Part shown: positions 24,336 through 33,860 of the stretch, one piece after another
Numbering within the stretch: the first letter of the stretch is position 1
How the letters are laid out: each line of letters opens with the position of its first letter
NCBI GenBank assembly: GCA_030529085.1
Contig: JAUMXM010000016.1
Location: 1-40,029 of the forward strand
DNA from: Rikenellaceae bacterium
GTDB taxonomy: Bacteria; Bacteroidota; Bacteroidia; Bacteroidales; Rikenellaceae
Reading direction: 5' to 3'
DNA length: 40,029 bases
The notes under the pieces: generated by a model
What the model was told of the DNA's origin: nothing
Databases searched by the model: none
What the model saw: only the letters and a program-made list of their open reading frames with translations
Made by a program: the position numbers and the translations under genes

Positions 24336-25043
24336 TTAGCGTTTTGACCGCTTTGCCAACGACTGCACAGCCGAGAAAAGAATGTAGAGAACCATCGTCG
24401 AAAGCAGGGCATAGAGCGGACTCCACACCACCACCAGCACCACAAAGAGGGCGATGAGGCCGTAGCGCTGCTCGTTGCCCTTCAAAGCCAGGCTCTTGAA
24501 TTTGAGCGAGAGCATCGGGATATTCGAAACCATCAACAAGGACAAGACAACGGCAATGGCCAAGACCATCCAGCCCGTCATCCAGGCCGTCTCACCCTGC
24601 TCCATAAGCACAGCGAGCGACAAAACCACCAACGTGGCGGCCGGCGTAGGCAGACCGCGGAACTCCGTTTTCTGCTCCTCGTCGATGTTGAATTTAGCCA
24701 GGCGCAACGCGGCAAAAGCGGCAAAGAGGAAGACCAAGTAGCCGGTCCAGGCAGGCAACAACCCGCCGTTCACCCTTTCAAACAACACGTAGAGCATCAT
24801 CGAGGGTGCCAAGCCGAACGAGATGTCATCGGCCAGCGAATCGAGCTGCACGCCCAGCGGTCCGCTGATGCCCAGCAGTCGAGCCACCATACCATCGAAG
24901 AAATCACACACCGCAGCAGCCACCAACAACGAAGCCGCCACAGTCAGGTTGTCCCACACCAGGGCCGATACCACCGCCATGGCACCACAACAAAGGTTGC
25001 CCAGCGTGATAAAATTCGGTATCGTAAAGAGTCTAATTTTCAT
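24336..25043 (-). CDS. pssA: CDP-diacylglycerol--serine O-phosphatidyltransferase
   Basis: A 235-aa inner-membrane enzyme that makes phosphatidylserine, the precursor of phosphatidylethanolamine, from CDP-diacylglycerol and serine. The CDP-alcohol phosphotransferase motif is perfect: Asp50-Gly51, Ala54-Arg55, Gly64, Asp68 and Asp72 in DFFDGMVARLLGISGPLGVQ and LDSLAD. The N-terminus (KIRLFTIPNFITLGNLCCG) is typical of bacterial PssA. About seven membrane segments can be drawn. No phosphatidylserine decarboxylase gene is present in the window. Confidence 0.93.
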   Translation of the reverse strand: MKIRLFTIPNFITLGNLCCGAMAVVSALVWDNLTVAASLLVAAAVCDFFDGMVARLLGISGPLGVQLDSLADDISFGLAPSMMLYVLFERVNGGLLPAWTGYLVFLFAAFAALRLAKFNIDEEQKTEFRGLPTPAATLVVLSLAVLMEQGETAWMTGWMVLAIAVVLSLLMVSNIPMLSLKFKSLALKGNEQRYGLIALFVVLVVVWSPLYALLSTMVLYILFSAVQSLAKRSKR

Positions 25044-25075
25044 CTTTGATAGCGATTTTCATTACCAATAGATGG

Positions 25076-25083
25076 CAAAGTTA
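25076..25083 (-). promoter_or_regulatory. -7 element (TAACTTTG) for pssA
   Basis: A perfect TAnnTTTG on the minus strand 32 bases before the pssA start; no clear -33 partner. Confidence 0.45.
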
Positions 25084-25095
25084 CAAAAAAGATTT

Positions 25096-25103
25096 TATCT
25101 TTG
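25096..25103 (+). promoter_or_regulatory. -7 element (TATCTTTG) for the guanylyltransferase-murF operon
   Basis: A perfect TAnnTTTG 31 bases before the ATG, almost back to back with the pssA element in a 91-base divergent region. Confidence 0.5.
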
Positions 25104-25134
25104 TATTTAGAAATGTGATAAAACTATACTAAAG

Positions 25135-26208
25135 ATGGTTAATAACAGATATTGTGTCATTATGGCAGGCGGTATCGGCTCGCGCTTTTGGCCCAAGAGC
25201 CGCCAATCGATGCCCAAACAGTTCCTCGATATTCTGGGTACGGGTAAATCCTTTATCCGCCACACCTTCGAGCGCTTTGCGAAGCTGATCCCCGCCGAAA
25301 ATTTCCTGGTGGTCACCAACCGCAAATACAAGGAGCTGGTCTTGGAGCACATCCCCGAGCTCACCGAGAGCCAGATTCTCTGCGAGCCGATTGGTCGCAA
25401 CACAGCCCCCTGTATCGCCTATGCCGCCTACACGCTGCAAAAAACAAACCCCGACGCCGAGATGATTGTAACCCCGTCGGATCACCTGATTCTCAACGAG
25501 GAGGAGTTCCGCACAATCATCGCCGAGTGTGTTGACTTTGCCGCTGCAAACGGTTCGCTCGTGACGCTCGGCATCAAACCGACACGTCCCGACACAGGCT
25601 ACGGCTACATCCAGGTCTCGGACCACAACACCCTCTCGAAGGTGAAGTGCTTCACCGAGAAACCCAACCTCGAGCTAGCGCAGACCTTCCTCCAGACGGG
25701 CGAATTTTTCTGGAATTCGGGCATCTTTGTGTGGAGCGTGAAGGCGATCATCGAGGCCTTTGCAAAATACCTGCCCGAGCACCACGCCCTCTTCAGCGAC
25801 CTGCAGCCCGCCCTCGGTACGGAGCGCGAGCAAGAGGCCGTCGAGCGCGTCTTTGCCGAGTGCCGTGCCATCTCGATCGACTACGGCGTGATGGAGAAGG
25901 CCGACAATGTCTACGTGCGTTGCGGCGACTTCGGCTGGAGCGACGTGGGCACCTGGGGCTCGGTCTACCAACATTCGCGCAAGGATCGCTACGCCAACGC
26001 CATCCCCGCCGAGGGTTGCTACCTCTACGAGACGCGCTCCTCGATCGTGCAGCTGCCAAAGGATAAAATTGCCGTCATCAGTGGCCTGAAAGAGTACATC
26101 GTGGTCGATACGGAGGATGTATTGATGATCTGCCCGCGCTCCGAAGAGCAGCAGATCAAGAAGTTTATCGACGAGGTGAAATACCACAATGGCGACAAGC
26201 ATATCTAA
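25135..26208 (+). CDS. manC: Mannose-1-phosphate guanylyltransferase
   Basis: A 357-aa cytoplasmic nucleotidyltransferase forming GDP-mannose from GTP and mannose-1-phosphate. AGGIGSRFWPKSRQSMPKQF at 11-30 is the GTP-binding signature; EPIGRNTAPCIAYAAY, TPSDHLI, TGYGYIQ, CFTEKPN and FFWNSGIFVW follow in the expected order. It lacks the C-terminal isomerase domain of bifunctional ManC/AlgA, as usual in Bacteroidales. The product feeds glycan and GDP-fucose synthesis. It ends five bases before the preferred murF start. Confidence 0.9.
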   Translation: MVNNRYCVIMAGGIGSRFWPKSRQSMPKQFLDILGTGKSFIRHTFERFAKLIPAENFLVVTNRKYKELVLEHIPELTESQILCEPIGRNTAPCIAYAAYTLQKTNPDAEMIVTPSDHLILNEEEFRTIIAECVDFAAANGSLVTLGIKPTRPDTGYGYIQVSDHNTLSKVKCFTEKPNLELAQTFLQTGEFFWNSGIFVWSVKAIIEAFAKYLPEHHALFSDLQPALGTEREQEAVERVFAECRAISIDYGVMEKADNVYVRCGDFGWSDVGTWGSVYQHSRKDRYANAIPAEGCYLYETRSSIVQLPKDKIAVISGLKEYIVVDTEDVLMICPRSEEQQIKKFIDEVKYHNGDKHI

Positions 26209-26212
26209 CGGA

Positions 26213-27451
26213 ATGTCACCGCTCTACGAGATATACCTAAAGCATCGATCGATATCGACCGATACGCGTCGCATCATCCCCGATTCGATTTTCGTCGCCC
26301 TGCGCGGTGCCTCGTTCGACGGCAACCGCTTCGCCGCCGAGGCACTCGAGAAGGGGGCTGCCTACGCCGTCGTGGATGACCCCGCGGTGGCCGTTGACGC
26401 GCGCTATATCGTAGTCGAAAATACCCTGCAGGCGTTGCAGGCATTGGCACGCGAGCATCGTCGCGCGTTGCAGATTCCCATCCTCGCCATTGCGGGCAGC
26501 AACGGCAAGACAACCACCAAGGAGCTCGTCAGCCGCGTTGTCGCCCAAAAGTATCGCATCTACGCCACCCGAGGCAACCTCAACAACCATATCGGCGTGC
26601 CTCTCACGCTGTTAGCTATGGGCGACGAGGTGGAGTTCGGCATCGTCGAAATGGGGGCGAGCGCCTGCGGCGAGATTGCCCTGCTCTGCTCGATTGCAGA
26701 GCCGAACTACGGCCTGCTCACCAACGTAGGGCGCGCCCACCTCGAAGGATTCGGAGGCGTAGAGGGCGTACGTCGCGGCAAGGGCGAACTCTATGATTAC
26801 CTGAACGCTACTGGCGGAACGGCATTGTTGCGCGAGGAGGATGATACGCTAACCTCGATGGCCGAGGAGCGCCCCACCCTGAAGCGTATCGCCTACACCA
26901 CAAGCCTGGCCGACGGCATTCGTCACCACCTTGAGGGGGAGTACAACCGCTACAATGTTGCAGCGGCAGCAGCTGTAGGTCGTTTTCTAGAGATTGAACC
27001 TGCAAAAATTGCGGCAGCCATCGACTCCTACCACCCCGACAACAACCGCTCGCAACGCGAGGAGCGCGCCACCAATACGCTGATTGTCGACTGCTACAAC
27101 GCCAACCCCTCGAGCATGCAGTTGGCGGTTGAAAACATGGCTAAAGAAAAACTTGAGAATCGCTCAAAGAAGGTGCTGATTCTTGGTGATATGCGCGAGT
27201 TGGGCGCATGGTCGGAAGAGGAGCATCGCACCCTGATCGGGCAGGCTTCAAAAATCGACTCTGCACGCCTAATTTTCGTCGGCGAAGAGTTCCGTAAGGC
27301 CCTCGCCACGATGGTCGGCATCCAAGCCGAGCACCACGCCGATTGCACCGCCCTGCGCGCCTCGTTGCAAGAGGTTCCCATTCGGGATGCCCTTGTGCTC
27401 ATCAAAGGCTCGCGCGGCATCGGACTGGAACGCATTTTAGAGCTGCTTTAA
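26213..27451 (+). CDS. murF: UDP-N-acetylmuramoyl-tripeptide--D-alanyl-D-alanine ligase
   Basis: A 412-aa Mur ligase that adds D-Ala-D-Ala to the peptidoglycan precursor. It shows the N-terminal substrate domain (STDTRRI, FVALRGASFDGNRFA), the ATP loop AGSNGKTTTKEL near 94-105, NLNNHIGVP, the EMGA motif, TNVGRAHLEGFGG, YNRYNVAAA and DCYNANPSSM in order. The ATG at 26213 begins MSPLYEIYLKH, the usual MurF start; an in-frame ATG at 26189 would overlap the guanylyltransferase by 20 bases. A strong terminator follows. Confidence 0.93.
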   Translation: MSPLYEIYLKHRSISTDTRRIIPDSIFVALRGASFDGNRFAAEALEKGAAYAVVDDPAVAVDARYIVVENTLQALQALAREHRRALQIPILAIAGSNGKTTTKELVSRVVAQKYRIYATRGNLNNHIGVPLTLLAMGDEVEFGIVEMGASACGEIALLCSIAEPNYGLLTNVGRAHLEGFGGVEGVRRGKGELYDYLNATGGTALLREEDDTLTSMAEERPTLKRIAYTTSLADGIRHHLEGEYNRYNVAAAAAVGRFLEIEPAKIAAAIDSYHPDNNRSQREERATNTLIVDCYNANPSSMQLAVENMAKEKLENRSKKVLILGDMRELGAWSEEEHRTLIGQASKIDSARLIFVGEEFRKALATMVGIQAEHHADCTALRASLQEVPIRDALVLIKGSRGIGLERILELL

Positions 27452-27470
27452 GCGCTTTTTTCTTTTTTTT

Positions 27471-27500
27471 AACCCCGAATCACACCGATTCGGGGTTTTT
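27471..27500 (+). terminator. Rho-independent terminator after murF
   Basis: A 10-bp stem AACCCCGAAT/ATTCGGGGTT with a 7-base loop and a T tract. Confidence 0.85.
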
Positions 27501-27526
27501 ATGCACCGTATCTGATTTTTTTTCGC

Positions 27527-27534
27527 TACATTTG
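27527..27534 (+). promoter_or_regulatory. -7 element (TACATTTG) for the MazG-like gene
   Basis: A perfect TAnnTTTG match 49 bases before the start; no clear -33 box. Confidence 0.5.
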
Positions 27535-27583
27535 TTCGATTATACATAATCGGAACAAAAATCTAAAAAATAAATTTACCACT

Positions 27584-27910
27584 ATGACACTCAACGAATA
27601 CCAGGAGCACGCGCTCGAAACGGCCATCTATCCGGCCGAAAGCCGCATCATCTACCCCACGCTCGGCTTGACGGGCGAGGCCGGCGAAGTTGCCGACAAG
27701 GTCAAGAAGATCATCCGCGACAACAAAAAGGAGTTTACCCCCGAAAAGAAGGCCGAAATCATGAAGGAGATCGGCGACGTACTTTGGTACTGCGCCACCC
27801 TCTCGCACGACTTGGGCTACACACTCGACGAGGTGGCTCAGACCAACGTCGATAAGCTGCGCTCGCGCATGGATCGTCACAAGATCACCGGCAGCGGCGA
27901 CAATCGCTAA
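27584..27910 (+). CDS. MazG-like nucleotide pyrophosphohydrolase
   Basis: A 108-aa cytoplasmic protein with the all-alpha NTP pyrophosphohydrolase fold. The metal-binding pairs are visible as E32-x-x-E35 in GLTGEAGEVADKVKK and E62-x-x-D65 in MKEIGDVLWYCA. It is a single MazG module, as in small house-cleaning dNTPases. It is probably cotranscribed with the OPT transporter 36 bases downstream, with no obvious functional link. Confidence 0.87.
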   Translation: MTLNEYQEHALETAIYPAESRIIYPTLGLTGEAGEVADKVKKIIRDNKKEFTPEKKAEIMKEIGDVLWYCATLSHDLGYTLDEVAQTNVDKLRSRMDRHKITGSGDNR

Positions 27911-27946
27911 AACACGCAACCGAAAAATTCGAAATTCAAAAACAAC

Positions 27947-29947
27947 ATGAAAAAACAGCATAAAATCGAATTGCCCGAAAACGCCTATCGCGAGCTCAAA
28001 GAGGGCGAAAAGTACGAACCCGTAATGCCCACAACCTCCTCACCGAAGGAGATCACCCCCTACTCGGTAGGTATGGGTCTGTTGATGGCCGTCATCTTCT
28101 CGGCCGCCGCCGCCTACCTCGGTCTGAAGGTGGGTCAGGTCTTCGAGGCCGCCATTCCGATCGCCATCATCGCCGTCGGTGTCGGCTCGGTGATGGGCAA
28201 GAAGAATATGTTGGGTCAAAACGTAATTATCCAGTCGATCGGCGCCTCGTCGGGTGTGATTGTGGCCGGTGCCATCTTCACGCTGCCGGCACTCTACATC
28301 CTGGGCCTCGAGGCCGCCTTTTGGCAGGTATTCCTCTCGTCGCTCTTCGGCGGCCTGCTGGGTATCCTCCTTTTGATCCCCTTCCGCAAATACTTCGTCA
28401 AGGAGATGCACGGCAAATATCCCTTCCCCGAGGCTACGGCCACCACCGAGGTGCTGATCTCGGGCGAGAAGGGCGGCAACCAGGCAAAGCTGCTCGCCAT
28501 TGCAGGCCTTGTGGGTGGTCTCTACGACTTCGTGGTGGGTACCTTCGGCCTTTGGGTCGATACGATTTCGACCCGCATCACCGAGTGGGGCGTGGTGGCT
28601 GCCGATAAGTTCAAGGTGGTCTTCTCGCTCAACACCTCGGCCGCCGTGCTGGGTCTGGGTTACATCATCGGTCTGAAGTATGCGATGATCATCACCGCCG
28701 GCTCGTGCCTCGTATGGTTTATCATTGTCCCCCTCGTAGGCTCGCTTGCCGAGGCGATCGAGCCCGCAACGTTGGCTGCCCTGCTGGGTGTTTCGAACGA
28801 GAAGTTGCTGGCCGCCCCCGAGCAGCTCTTCACGGCCGAGAACCTCTTCCAATTCATCGGTAAGCCCCTCGGCATCGGCGGTATCGCCATGGCCGGTATC
28901 ATCGGTATCTGCCGCCAGGCTGGCATCATCCGTCAGGCTGTCGGCCTGGCCGTCACGGAGTTGGGTGGCAAGAAGGGCGCAACGGAGCAGCCCGAGCGCA
29001 CGCAGCATGACCTGACGATGAAGACCATCCTCACGGGAATCTGTGCCACGCTCATCTGCCTGTTGTTCTTCTTCCAGTTTGGTCTGCTCAACAACTGGCC
29101 GCAAACCATCGTAGCCCTCTTCATTGTCTTTGTGATCGCCTTCCTCTTTACGACCGTTGCCGCCAACGCAATCGCCATCGTCGGCACGAACCCCGTATCG
29201 GGCATGACGCTGATGACCCTCATCCTCTCGTCGCTCGTACTGGTCAGCGTTGGTTTGAGCGGCACTACGGGTATGACGGCAGCCCTCGTAATCGGCGGCG
29301 TGGTTTGTACGGCGCTCTCGATGGCCGGTGGCTTTATTACCGACCTCAAGATTGGTTACTGGCTCGGCACCACCCCCAAGAAGCAGGAGGCGTGGAAGTT
29401 CCTCGGCACGCTCGTATCGGCAGCCACGGTGGCCGGCGTGATGATCGTGCTGAACAAGGCCTACGGCTTTGTAGGTGAGAATGCCCTCGTAGCCCCCCAG
29501 GCCAACGCCATGGCGGCGGTGATTCAGCCCCTGATGACGGGTGGTCAGACCCCTTGGATGCTCTACTTCTGCGGTGCGGCCCTCGCCCTCGTGCTGACGG
29601 CTATCGGTGTTCCTGCCCTCGCCTTTGCGCTGGGTATGTTTATCCCGATGAGCCTCAACGCCCCCCTCGTAGTAGGTGGTCTGGTGGCTTGGTTCGTATC
29701 GACCCGTTCGAAGGATGCCGCTCTGAACAAGGCTCGCTTCGACCAGGGTACGCTCATCGCCTCGGGCTTCATCGCCGGTGGTGCCTTGATGGGCGTCGTG
29801 AGCGCAATCTTGAAGTTTGCCGAGGTGGATTGGTACCTGGCCGACTGGGCAGCATCGAAGGGCGCCGAATGGACGGGCCTGGTGATGTACCTGGCCATCA
29901 TCGCCTACTTCGCATGGCACTCGCTGAAGGCCAAGAAGGAGGAGTAG
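27947..29947 (+). CDS. OPT family oligopeptide transporter
   Basis: A 666-aa inner-membrane protein with about 14-16 hydrophobic segments. ITPYSVGMGLLMAVIFSAAAAYLGLKVGQVFEAAIPIAI near the N-terminus, and KYPFPEATATTEVLISGE after about residue 160, are signatures of the bacterial OPT superfamily. Members import short peptides (or, in some lineages, metal chelates) with protons. A peptidase T gene 51 bases downstream supports a peptide substrate. Full length, no break. Confidence 0.9.
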   Translation: MKKQHKIELPENAYRELKEGEKYEPVMPTTSSPKEITPYSVGMGLLMAVIFSAAAAYLGLKVGQVFEAAIPIAIIAVGVGSVMGKKNMLGQNVIIQSIGASSGVIVAGAIFTLPALYILGLEAAFWQVFLSSLFGGLLGILLLIPFRKYFVKEMHGKYPFPEATATTEVLISGEKGGNQAKLLAIAGLVGGLYDFVVGTFGLWVDTISTRITEWGVVAADKFKVVFSLNTSAAVLGLGYIIGLKYAMIITAGSCLVWFIIVPLVGSLAEAIEPATLAALLGVSNEKLLAAPEQLFTAENLFQFIGKPLGIGGIAMAGIIGICRQAGIIRQAVGLAVTELGGKKGATEQPERTQHDLTMKTILTGICATLICLLFFFQFGLLNNWPQTIVALFIVFVIAFLFTTVAANAIAIVGTNPVSGMTLMTLILSSLVLVSVGLSGTTGMTAALVIGGVVCTALSMAGGFITDLKIGYWLGTTPKKQEAWKFLGTLVSAATVAGVMIVLNKAYGFVGENALVAPQANAMAAVIQPLMTGGQTPWMLYFCGAALALVLTAIGVPALAFALGMFIPMSLNAPLVVGGLVAWFVSTRSKDAALNKARFDQGTLIASGFIAGGALMGVVSAILKFAEVDWYLADWAASKGAEWTGLVMYLAIIAYFAWHSLKAKKEE

Positions 29948-29998
29948 ATCGGCAGACCAAAACAAAAAAAAGGAGTTAAACATTAAACATCAGACGAT

Positions 29999-31216
29999 AT
30001 GACACTCTTGGATCGTTTTCTGAAATATGTCGCTTTCGACACCCAGTCGGACGAGAACAGCGACACCTTCCCCTCGACCGAGAAGCAGAAGGTACTGCTC
30101 GAGGCCTTGAAAGAGGAGATGGAGACCCTCGGCATGACCGAAGTCACGATGGATAAATTCGGCTACGTGATGGGCTCGATTCCCGCCTCGAAGGGGTATG
30201 AGATGGCACCCATCATCGGTTTCATTGCCCACGTCGATACGGCCCCCGATATGAGCGGCGCGAATGTCAAGCCCCACATCATCGAGAGCTACGACGGCGA
30301 GGATATCATGCTCAACAACGCCCTGACAATGCGCGTGGCCGACTTTCCCGAGCTCGCCGCGTTCAAGGGTCACACGCTGATCCACACCGACGGCCACACG
30401 CTGCTGGGTGCCGACGACAAGGCCGGCGTAGCGGAGATTATGACCGCCGCCGAGTTCCTGATGGCCCACCCCGAGATCAAGCACGGCAAGATCCGCATCG
30501 GATTCACGCCCGACGAGGAGATTGGTCGCGGTGTCGATTTCTTCGACGTGAAGGCCTTCGGTGCCGACTTCGCCTACACGGTGGATGGCGGCATGGAGGG
30601 CGAGTTGGAGTATGAGAACTTCAACGCCGCCTCGGCCAAGATCGAAATTCAGGGTCGCAACGTACACCCGGGCTACGCCAAGAACAAGATGATCAACGCC
30701 ATCGAGGTTGCTGCCGAGATGATGCAGCTGCTACCCAAGGCCGAGCGTCCCGAGCACACCGAGGGTTATGAGGGTTTCTTCCACTGCGTGGGCTTCAACG
30801 GCACGGTAGAGAAGGCAACCATCTCCTACATCATCCGCGACCACGACATGGAGCGCTTCGAGAGCCGCAAGCGCCTCATCTGGTCGGCCATGGACTACAT
30901 GCGCTCGAAGTATGGCGGCGAGGTGGTCAACATCACCCTCAAGGACCAATATTTCAACATGCGCAAGATGGTCGAGCCCCATCCGCAGGTGATCGACCGC
31001 GCCCTCGAGGCGATGCGCATGGCCGACGTGAAGCCCCTCGTACGCCCGATTCGCGGTGGTACGGATGGCGCCCGTCTCTCCTTCATGGGACTCCCCTGCC
31101 CCAACCTCTTCACGGGTGGCATGAACTTCCACGGTAAGTTCGAGTACTGCTCCCTGACGACAATGCAGAAGGCGCAGCAGGTGATCCTGAACCTGGCTCA
31201 ATTGTGGGCACAATAA
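29999..31216 (+). CDS. pepT: Peptidase T (tripeptide aminopeptidase)
   Basis: A 405-aa cytoplasmic M20B metallopeptidase that removes the N-terminal residue from tripeptides. The di-zinc site is visible: His78 and Asp80 in AHVDTAPD, Asp140 in LLGADDKAG, the general base Glu173 and Glu174 in TPDEEIGRG, the Asp of YTVDGG, and the late His in NFHGKFEY. Residue numbers agree closely with enterobacterial PepT. With the OPT importer upstream it forms a peptide uptake and degradation unit. The nadE start is ten bases after its stop. Confidence 0.94.
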   Translation: MTLLDRFLKYVAFDTQSDENSDTFPSTEKQKVLLEALKEEMETLGMTEVTMDKFGYVMGSIPASKGYEMAPIIGFIAHVDTAPDMSGANVKPHIIESYDGEDIMLNNALTMRVADFPELAAFKGHTLIHTDGHTLLGADDKAGVAEIMTAAEFLMAHPEIKHGKIRIGFTPDEEIGRGVDFFDVKAFGADFAYTVDGGMEGELEYENFNAASAKIEIQGRNVHPGYAKNKMINAIEVAAEMMQLLPKAERPEHTEGYEGFFHCVGFNGTVEKATISYIIRDHDMERFESRKRLIWSAMDYMRSKYGGEVVNITLKDQYFNMRKMVEPHPQVIDRALEAMRMADVKPLVRPIRGGTDGARLSFMGLPCPNLFTGGMNFHGKFEYCSLTTMQKAQQVILNLAQLWAQ

Positions 31217-31226
31217 AGTATAAGAT

Positions 31227-33149
31227 ATGAACCAATACGGATTTTTGAAGGTTGCGGCGGCCGTCCCCCTCGTCGAGGTGGCCGACTGCGATTTCAACGC
31301 GGGTCGCATCCTGGGTTTGATGGAGCAGGCAGCACAACGCGGCGCCGAGATTGTGGCCTTCCCCGAGCTTTCGCTCACGGCCTACACCTGCGGTGATCTG
31401 CTCCTGCAGCCCACGCTGCTCAACGCCGCCGAGGAGGCCCTCGTAGGACTCGTGCGCAAGAGCCGCAAGCTGCCGCTCGTGGGTCTTGTCGGTGCCCCGC
31501 TGCGCCACGGATCGGCCATCTACAACTGCGCCGTAGTCTTCTCGCAGGGCAAGATTCTGGGCGTAGTACCCAAGAGCTACATCCCCGACTACTCGGAGTT
31601 CTACGAAAACCGCGTCTTCACGTCGGGTGCCGACATCACCGACGAGCAGATTCTGGTAGCCGGTGTCGAGTGCGACTTCGGTGTCGATCTAACGTTCGAG
31701 GTCAATGGCGTAGAGTTCGGCGTAGAGATCTGCGAGGACCTTTGGGTGGCTCGTCAGCCCTCATCGCAGCTGGCTCTGGATGGCGCAAAGGTGATCTTCA
31801 ACCTCTCGGCCTCGCCCGAGGCGGTAGGCAAGCACACCTACCTGCGCCAATTGGTGCTCCAGCAGTCGGCACGCACCCTCTCGGCCTATGTCTACACCTC
31901 GGCCGGCTTTGGCGAATCATCGACCGACCTGGTCTTTGCCGGCAAAGCCTTCATCGCCGAGAGCGGTCGTCTGATGGCCGAGACGGATCGTTTCTCGCTC
32001 GACGAGAAGCTGATCGTGGCCGATGTCGATATCGAGCTCTTGGAGTTCCAGCGCCAGCGCAACACCTCGTTCCGCGTCAATGAATCGGGCTCGGAGAATA
32101 CGGTTATCGAGATGGAGATTCCCGAGCCGATGCAGACCTCGACGCTCGACCGCACGGTAGACCCGCTCCCCTTCCTGCCCGAAGAGCAGGAGGCCGAGAT
32201 CTGCTACGAGGAGATGTTCGAGATTCAGTCGCACGGCCTGGCCAAGCGTATGAAGCACATCCACTCGAAGGCGGCCGTGATCGGCATCTCGGGCGGTTTG
32301 GATTCGACACTGGCCCTGCTCGGCCTGGTGCGCACCTTTGATAAATTGGGGCTCGACCGCAAGGGGATCTACGGCATCACGATGCCGGGCTTCGGCACCA
32401 CCGACCGCACCTACCGCAACGCTCTGGAGCTGATGCAGCTGCTCGGCATCACGATCAAGGAGATTCCGATTCGCGAGGCCTGCCTGCAGCACTTCCGCGA
32501 CATCGAGATCGACGCGACGGATCGCTCGGCTGCCTACGAGAATGCCCAGGCGCGCGAGCGTACGCAGATATTAATGGACCTGGCCAACAAATACAACGGC
32601 ATCGTGATCGGCACGGGCGATCTGAGCGAATTGGCACTCGGCTGGGCCACCTACAACGGTGACCAGATGTCGATGTACGGCATCAACGCCTCGATTCCCA
32701 AGACCCTGGTGCGCAAGCTGGTCAGCTGGGCCGCAACGAAGGCCGAGAACAAGCGCGTGGCCGAGATTCTAAACGATGTGGTGGCAACCCCCGTCAGCCC
32801 CGAGCTGCTGCCCGCCGATGAGGGTGGCAAGATTGCCCAGAAGACCGAAGATCTGGTCGGCCCCTACGAGCTGCACGACTTCTTCCTCTACCACTTCATC
32901 AACTCGGGATACTCGCCCCGCAAGATCCTCTACATGGCTCAGGAGGCCTTTGGCGAGGAGTATGACCGTGCAACGATTCTCAAGTGGCTCACGGTCTTCT
33001 TCCGACGCTTCTTCTCGCAGCAGTTCAAGCGCTCGGCCATGCCCGACGGCCCGAAGGTAGGGCTCGTGTCGCTCTCACCGCGCGGCGATTGGCGCATGCC
33101 CTCGGATGCCTCGGCCAAGATGTGGCTCAAGGAGATTGAAAAATTGTAA
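31227..33149 (+). CDS. nadE: Glutamine-dependent NAD+ synthetase
   Basis: A 640-aa two-domain enzyme for the last step of NAD synthesis. Residues 1 to about 290 are a nitrilase-like glutaminase: Glu47 in FPELSLTAY, Lys in VVPKSYIPDYSEFYENR, and Cys in VEICEDLW. The C-terminal ammonia-dependent synthetase begins near 330 with HSKAAVIGISGGLDSTLAL (PP-loop SGGxDS) and contains IGTGDLSELALGW. Full length and intact. In the same transcript as pepT. Confidence 0.94.
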   Translation: MNQYGFLKVAAAVPLVEVADCDFNAGRILGLMEQAAQRGAEIVAFPELSLTAYTCGDLLLQPTLLNAAEEALVGLVRKSRKLPLVGLVGAPLRHGSAIYNCAVVFSQGKILGVVPKSYIPDYSEFYENRVFTSGADITDEQILVAGVECDFGVDLTFEVNGVEFGVEICEDLWVARQPSSQLALDGAKVIFNLSASPEAVGKHTYLRQLVLQQSARTLSAYVYTSAGFGESSTDLVFAGKAFIAESGRLMAETDRFSLDEKLIVADVDIELLEFQRQRNTSFRVNESGSENTVIEMEIPEPMQTSTLDRTVDPLPFLPEEQEAEICYEEMFEIQSHGLAKRMKHIHSKAAVIGISGGLDSTLALLGLVRTFDKLGLDRKGIYGITMPGFGTTDRTYRNALELMQLLGITIKEIPIREACLQHFRDIEIDATDRSAAYENAQARERTQILMDLANKYNGIVIGTGDLSELALGWATYNGDQMSMYGINASIPKTLVRKLVSWAATKAENKRVAEILNDVVATPVSPELLPADEGGKIAQKTEDLVGPYELHDFFLYHFINSGYSPRKILYMAQEAFGEEYDRATILKWLTVFFRRFFSQQFKRSAMPDGPKVGLVSLSPRGDWRMPSDASAKMWLKEIEKL

Positions 33150-33182
33150 CAACTATCATTCACAAAAAAAAACAACACAGAG

Positions 33183-33800
33183 ATGAAGAAACTTTTGATT
33201 GCTTTGGTTGCCCTGGTAGCAACCGCCACAACCGCCTCGGCTCAATCGTGGGGCGATCTGCTGAAGCAGGTAGCCGGCTCGGCCGCTACGGAGATCGTCG
33301 ACAAGGTGACCAGCGGAGCCCTGTCGGATGCAGCCCTCAATGGCACGTGGAGCTACAAGAAGCCCGCCGTAAAGTTCGAGAGCGAGAACATCCTCTCATC
33401 GCTCGGTGGTTCGGCAATTGAGTCGAGCGTAACATCGCGTCTCGAGACCGCCTACAACTTTATCGGCATCAAAGAGGGTGCAGCATCGTTCACCTTCAAC
33501 GACGACGACACCTTCACGGCAAAACTCGGTATGGCCAAAAACCTGAGCGGCACCTACGAGTTCGACCCCGAGACCCACAAAATCACGCTCCACTTTGCAG
33601 GCACGGGCCTTATGAAGAATCTTGGCACGATGTCGGGCTATGCCTATATCTCGGGCAAGGAGCTCAAGCTGGTTTTCCCCGTCACGAAGCTCATCAACAT
33701 GATTCGTACGCTCGGCTCGAAGATCTCCTACCTGAAGAACATCTCGGCTCTTTTGGAGAACTACGAGAATGTCTACCTCGGCTTCGGTTTCGCCAAGTAA
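33183..33800 (+). CDS. Exported DUF4923 family protein
   Basis: A 205-aa protein with a signal peptide (cleavage about TASA-QSWG). The mature part matches the Bacteroidota DUF4923 family: a short helix WGDLLKQVAGSAATEIVDKV, then LNGTWSYKKPAVKFES, SFTFNDDDTF, GTYEFDPETHKITLHFA, and a C-terminal helix. The beta-rich body looks lipocalin-like. No active-site motif is seen; location is probably periplasmic. It follows nadE by 33 bases and ends with a strong terminator. Confidence 0.82.
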   Translation: MKKLLIALVALVATATTASAQSWGDLLKQVAGSAATEIVDKVTSGALSDAALNGTWSYKKPAVKFESENILSSLGGSAIESSVTSRLETAYNFIGIKEGAASFTFNDDDTFTAKLGMAKNLSGTYEFDPETHKITLHFAGTGLMKNLGTMSGYAYISGKELKLVFPVTKLINMIRTLGSKISYLKNISALLENYENVYLGFGFAK

Positions 33801-33825
33801 CAAACCCCGATAACAACGTTTCAAG

Positions 33826-33851
33826 GAGAAGCTTCGGCTTCTCTTTTTTTT
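33826..33851 (+). terminator. Rho-independent terminator
   Basis: GAGAAGC/GCTTCTC stem with a TTCG tetraloop and eight T residues, ending the transcript that closes with the DUF4923 gene. Confidence 0.9.
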
Positions 33852-33860
33852 GGATTGTTG

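Noticed and set aside
28040..29983. 647-codon open frame antisense to the OPT transporter
   Set aside because: Same codon-bias effect: exact opposite register to a clear membrane protein, with a charged, low-complexity translation.
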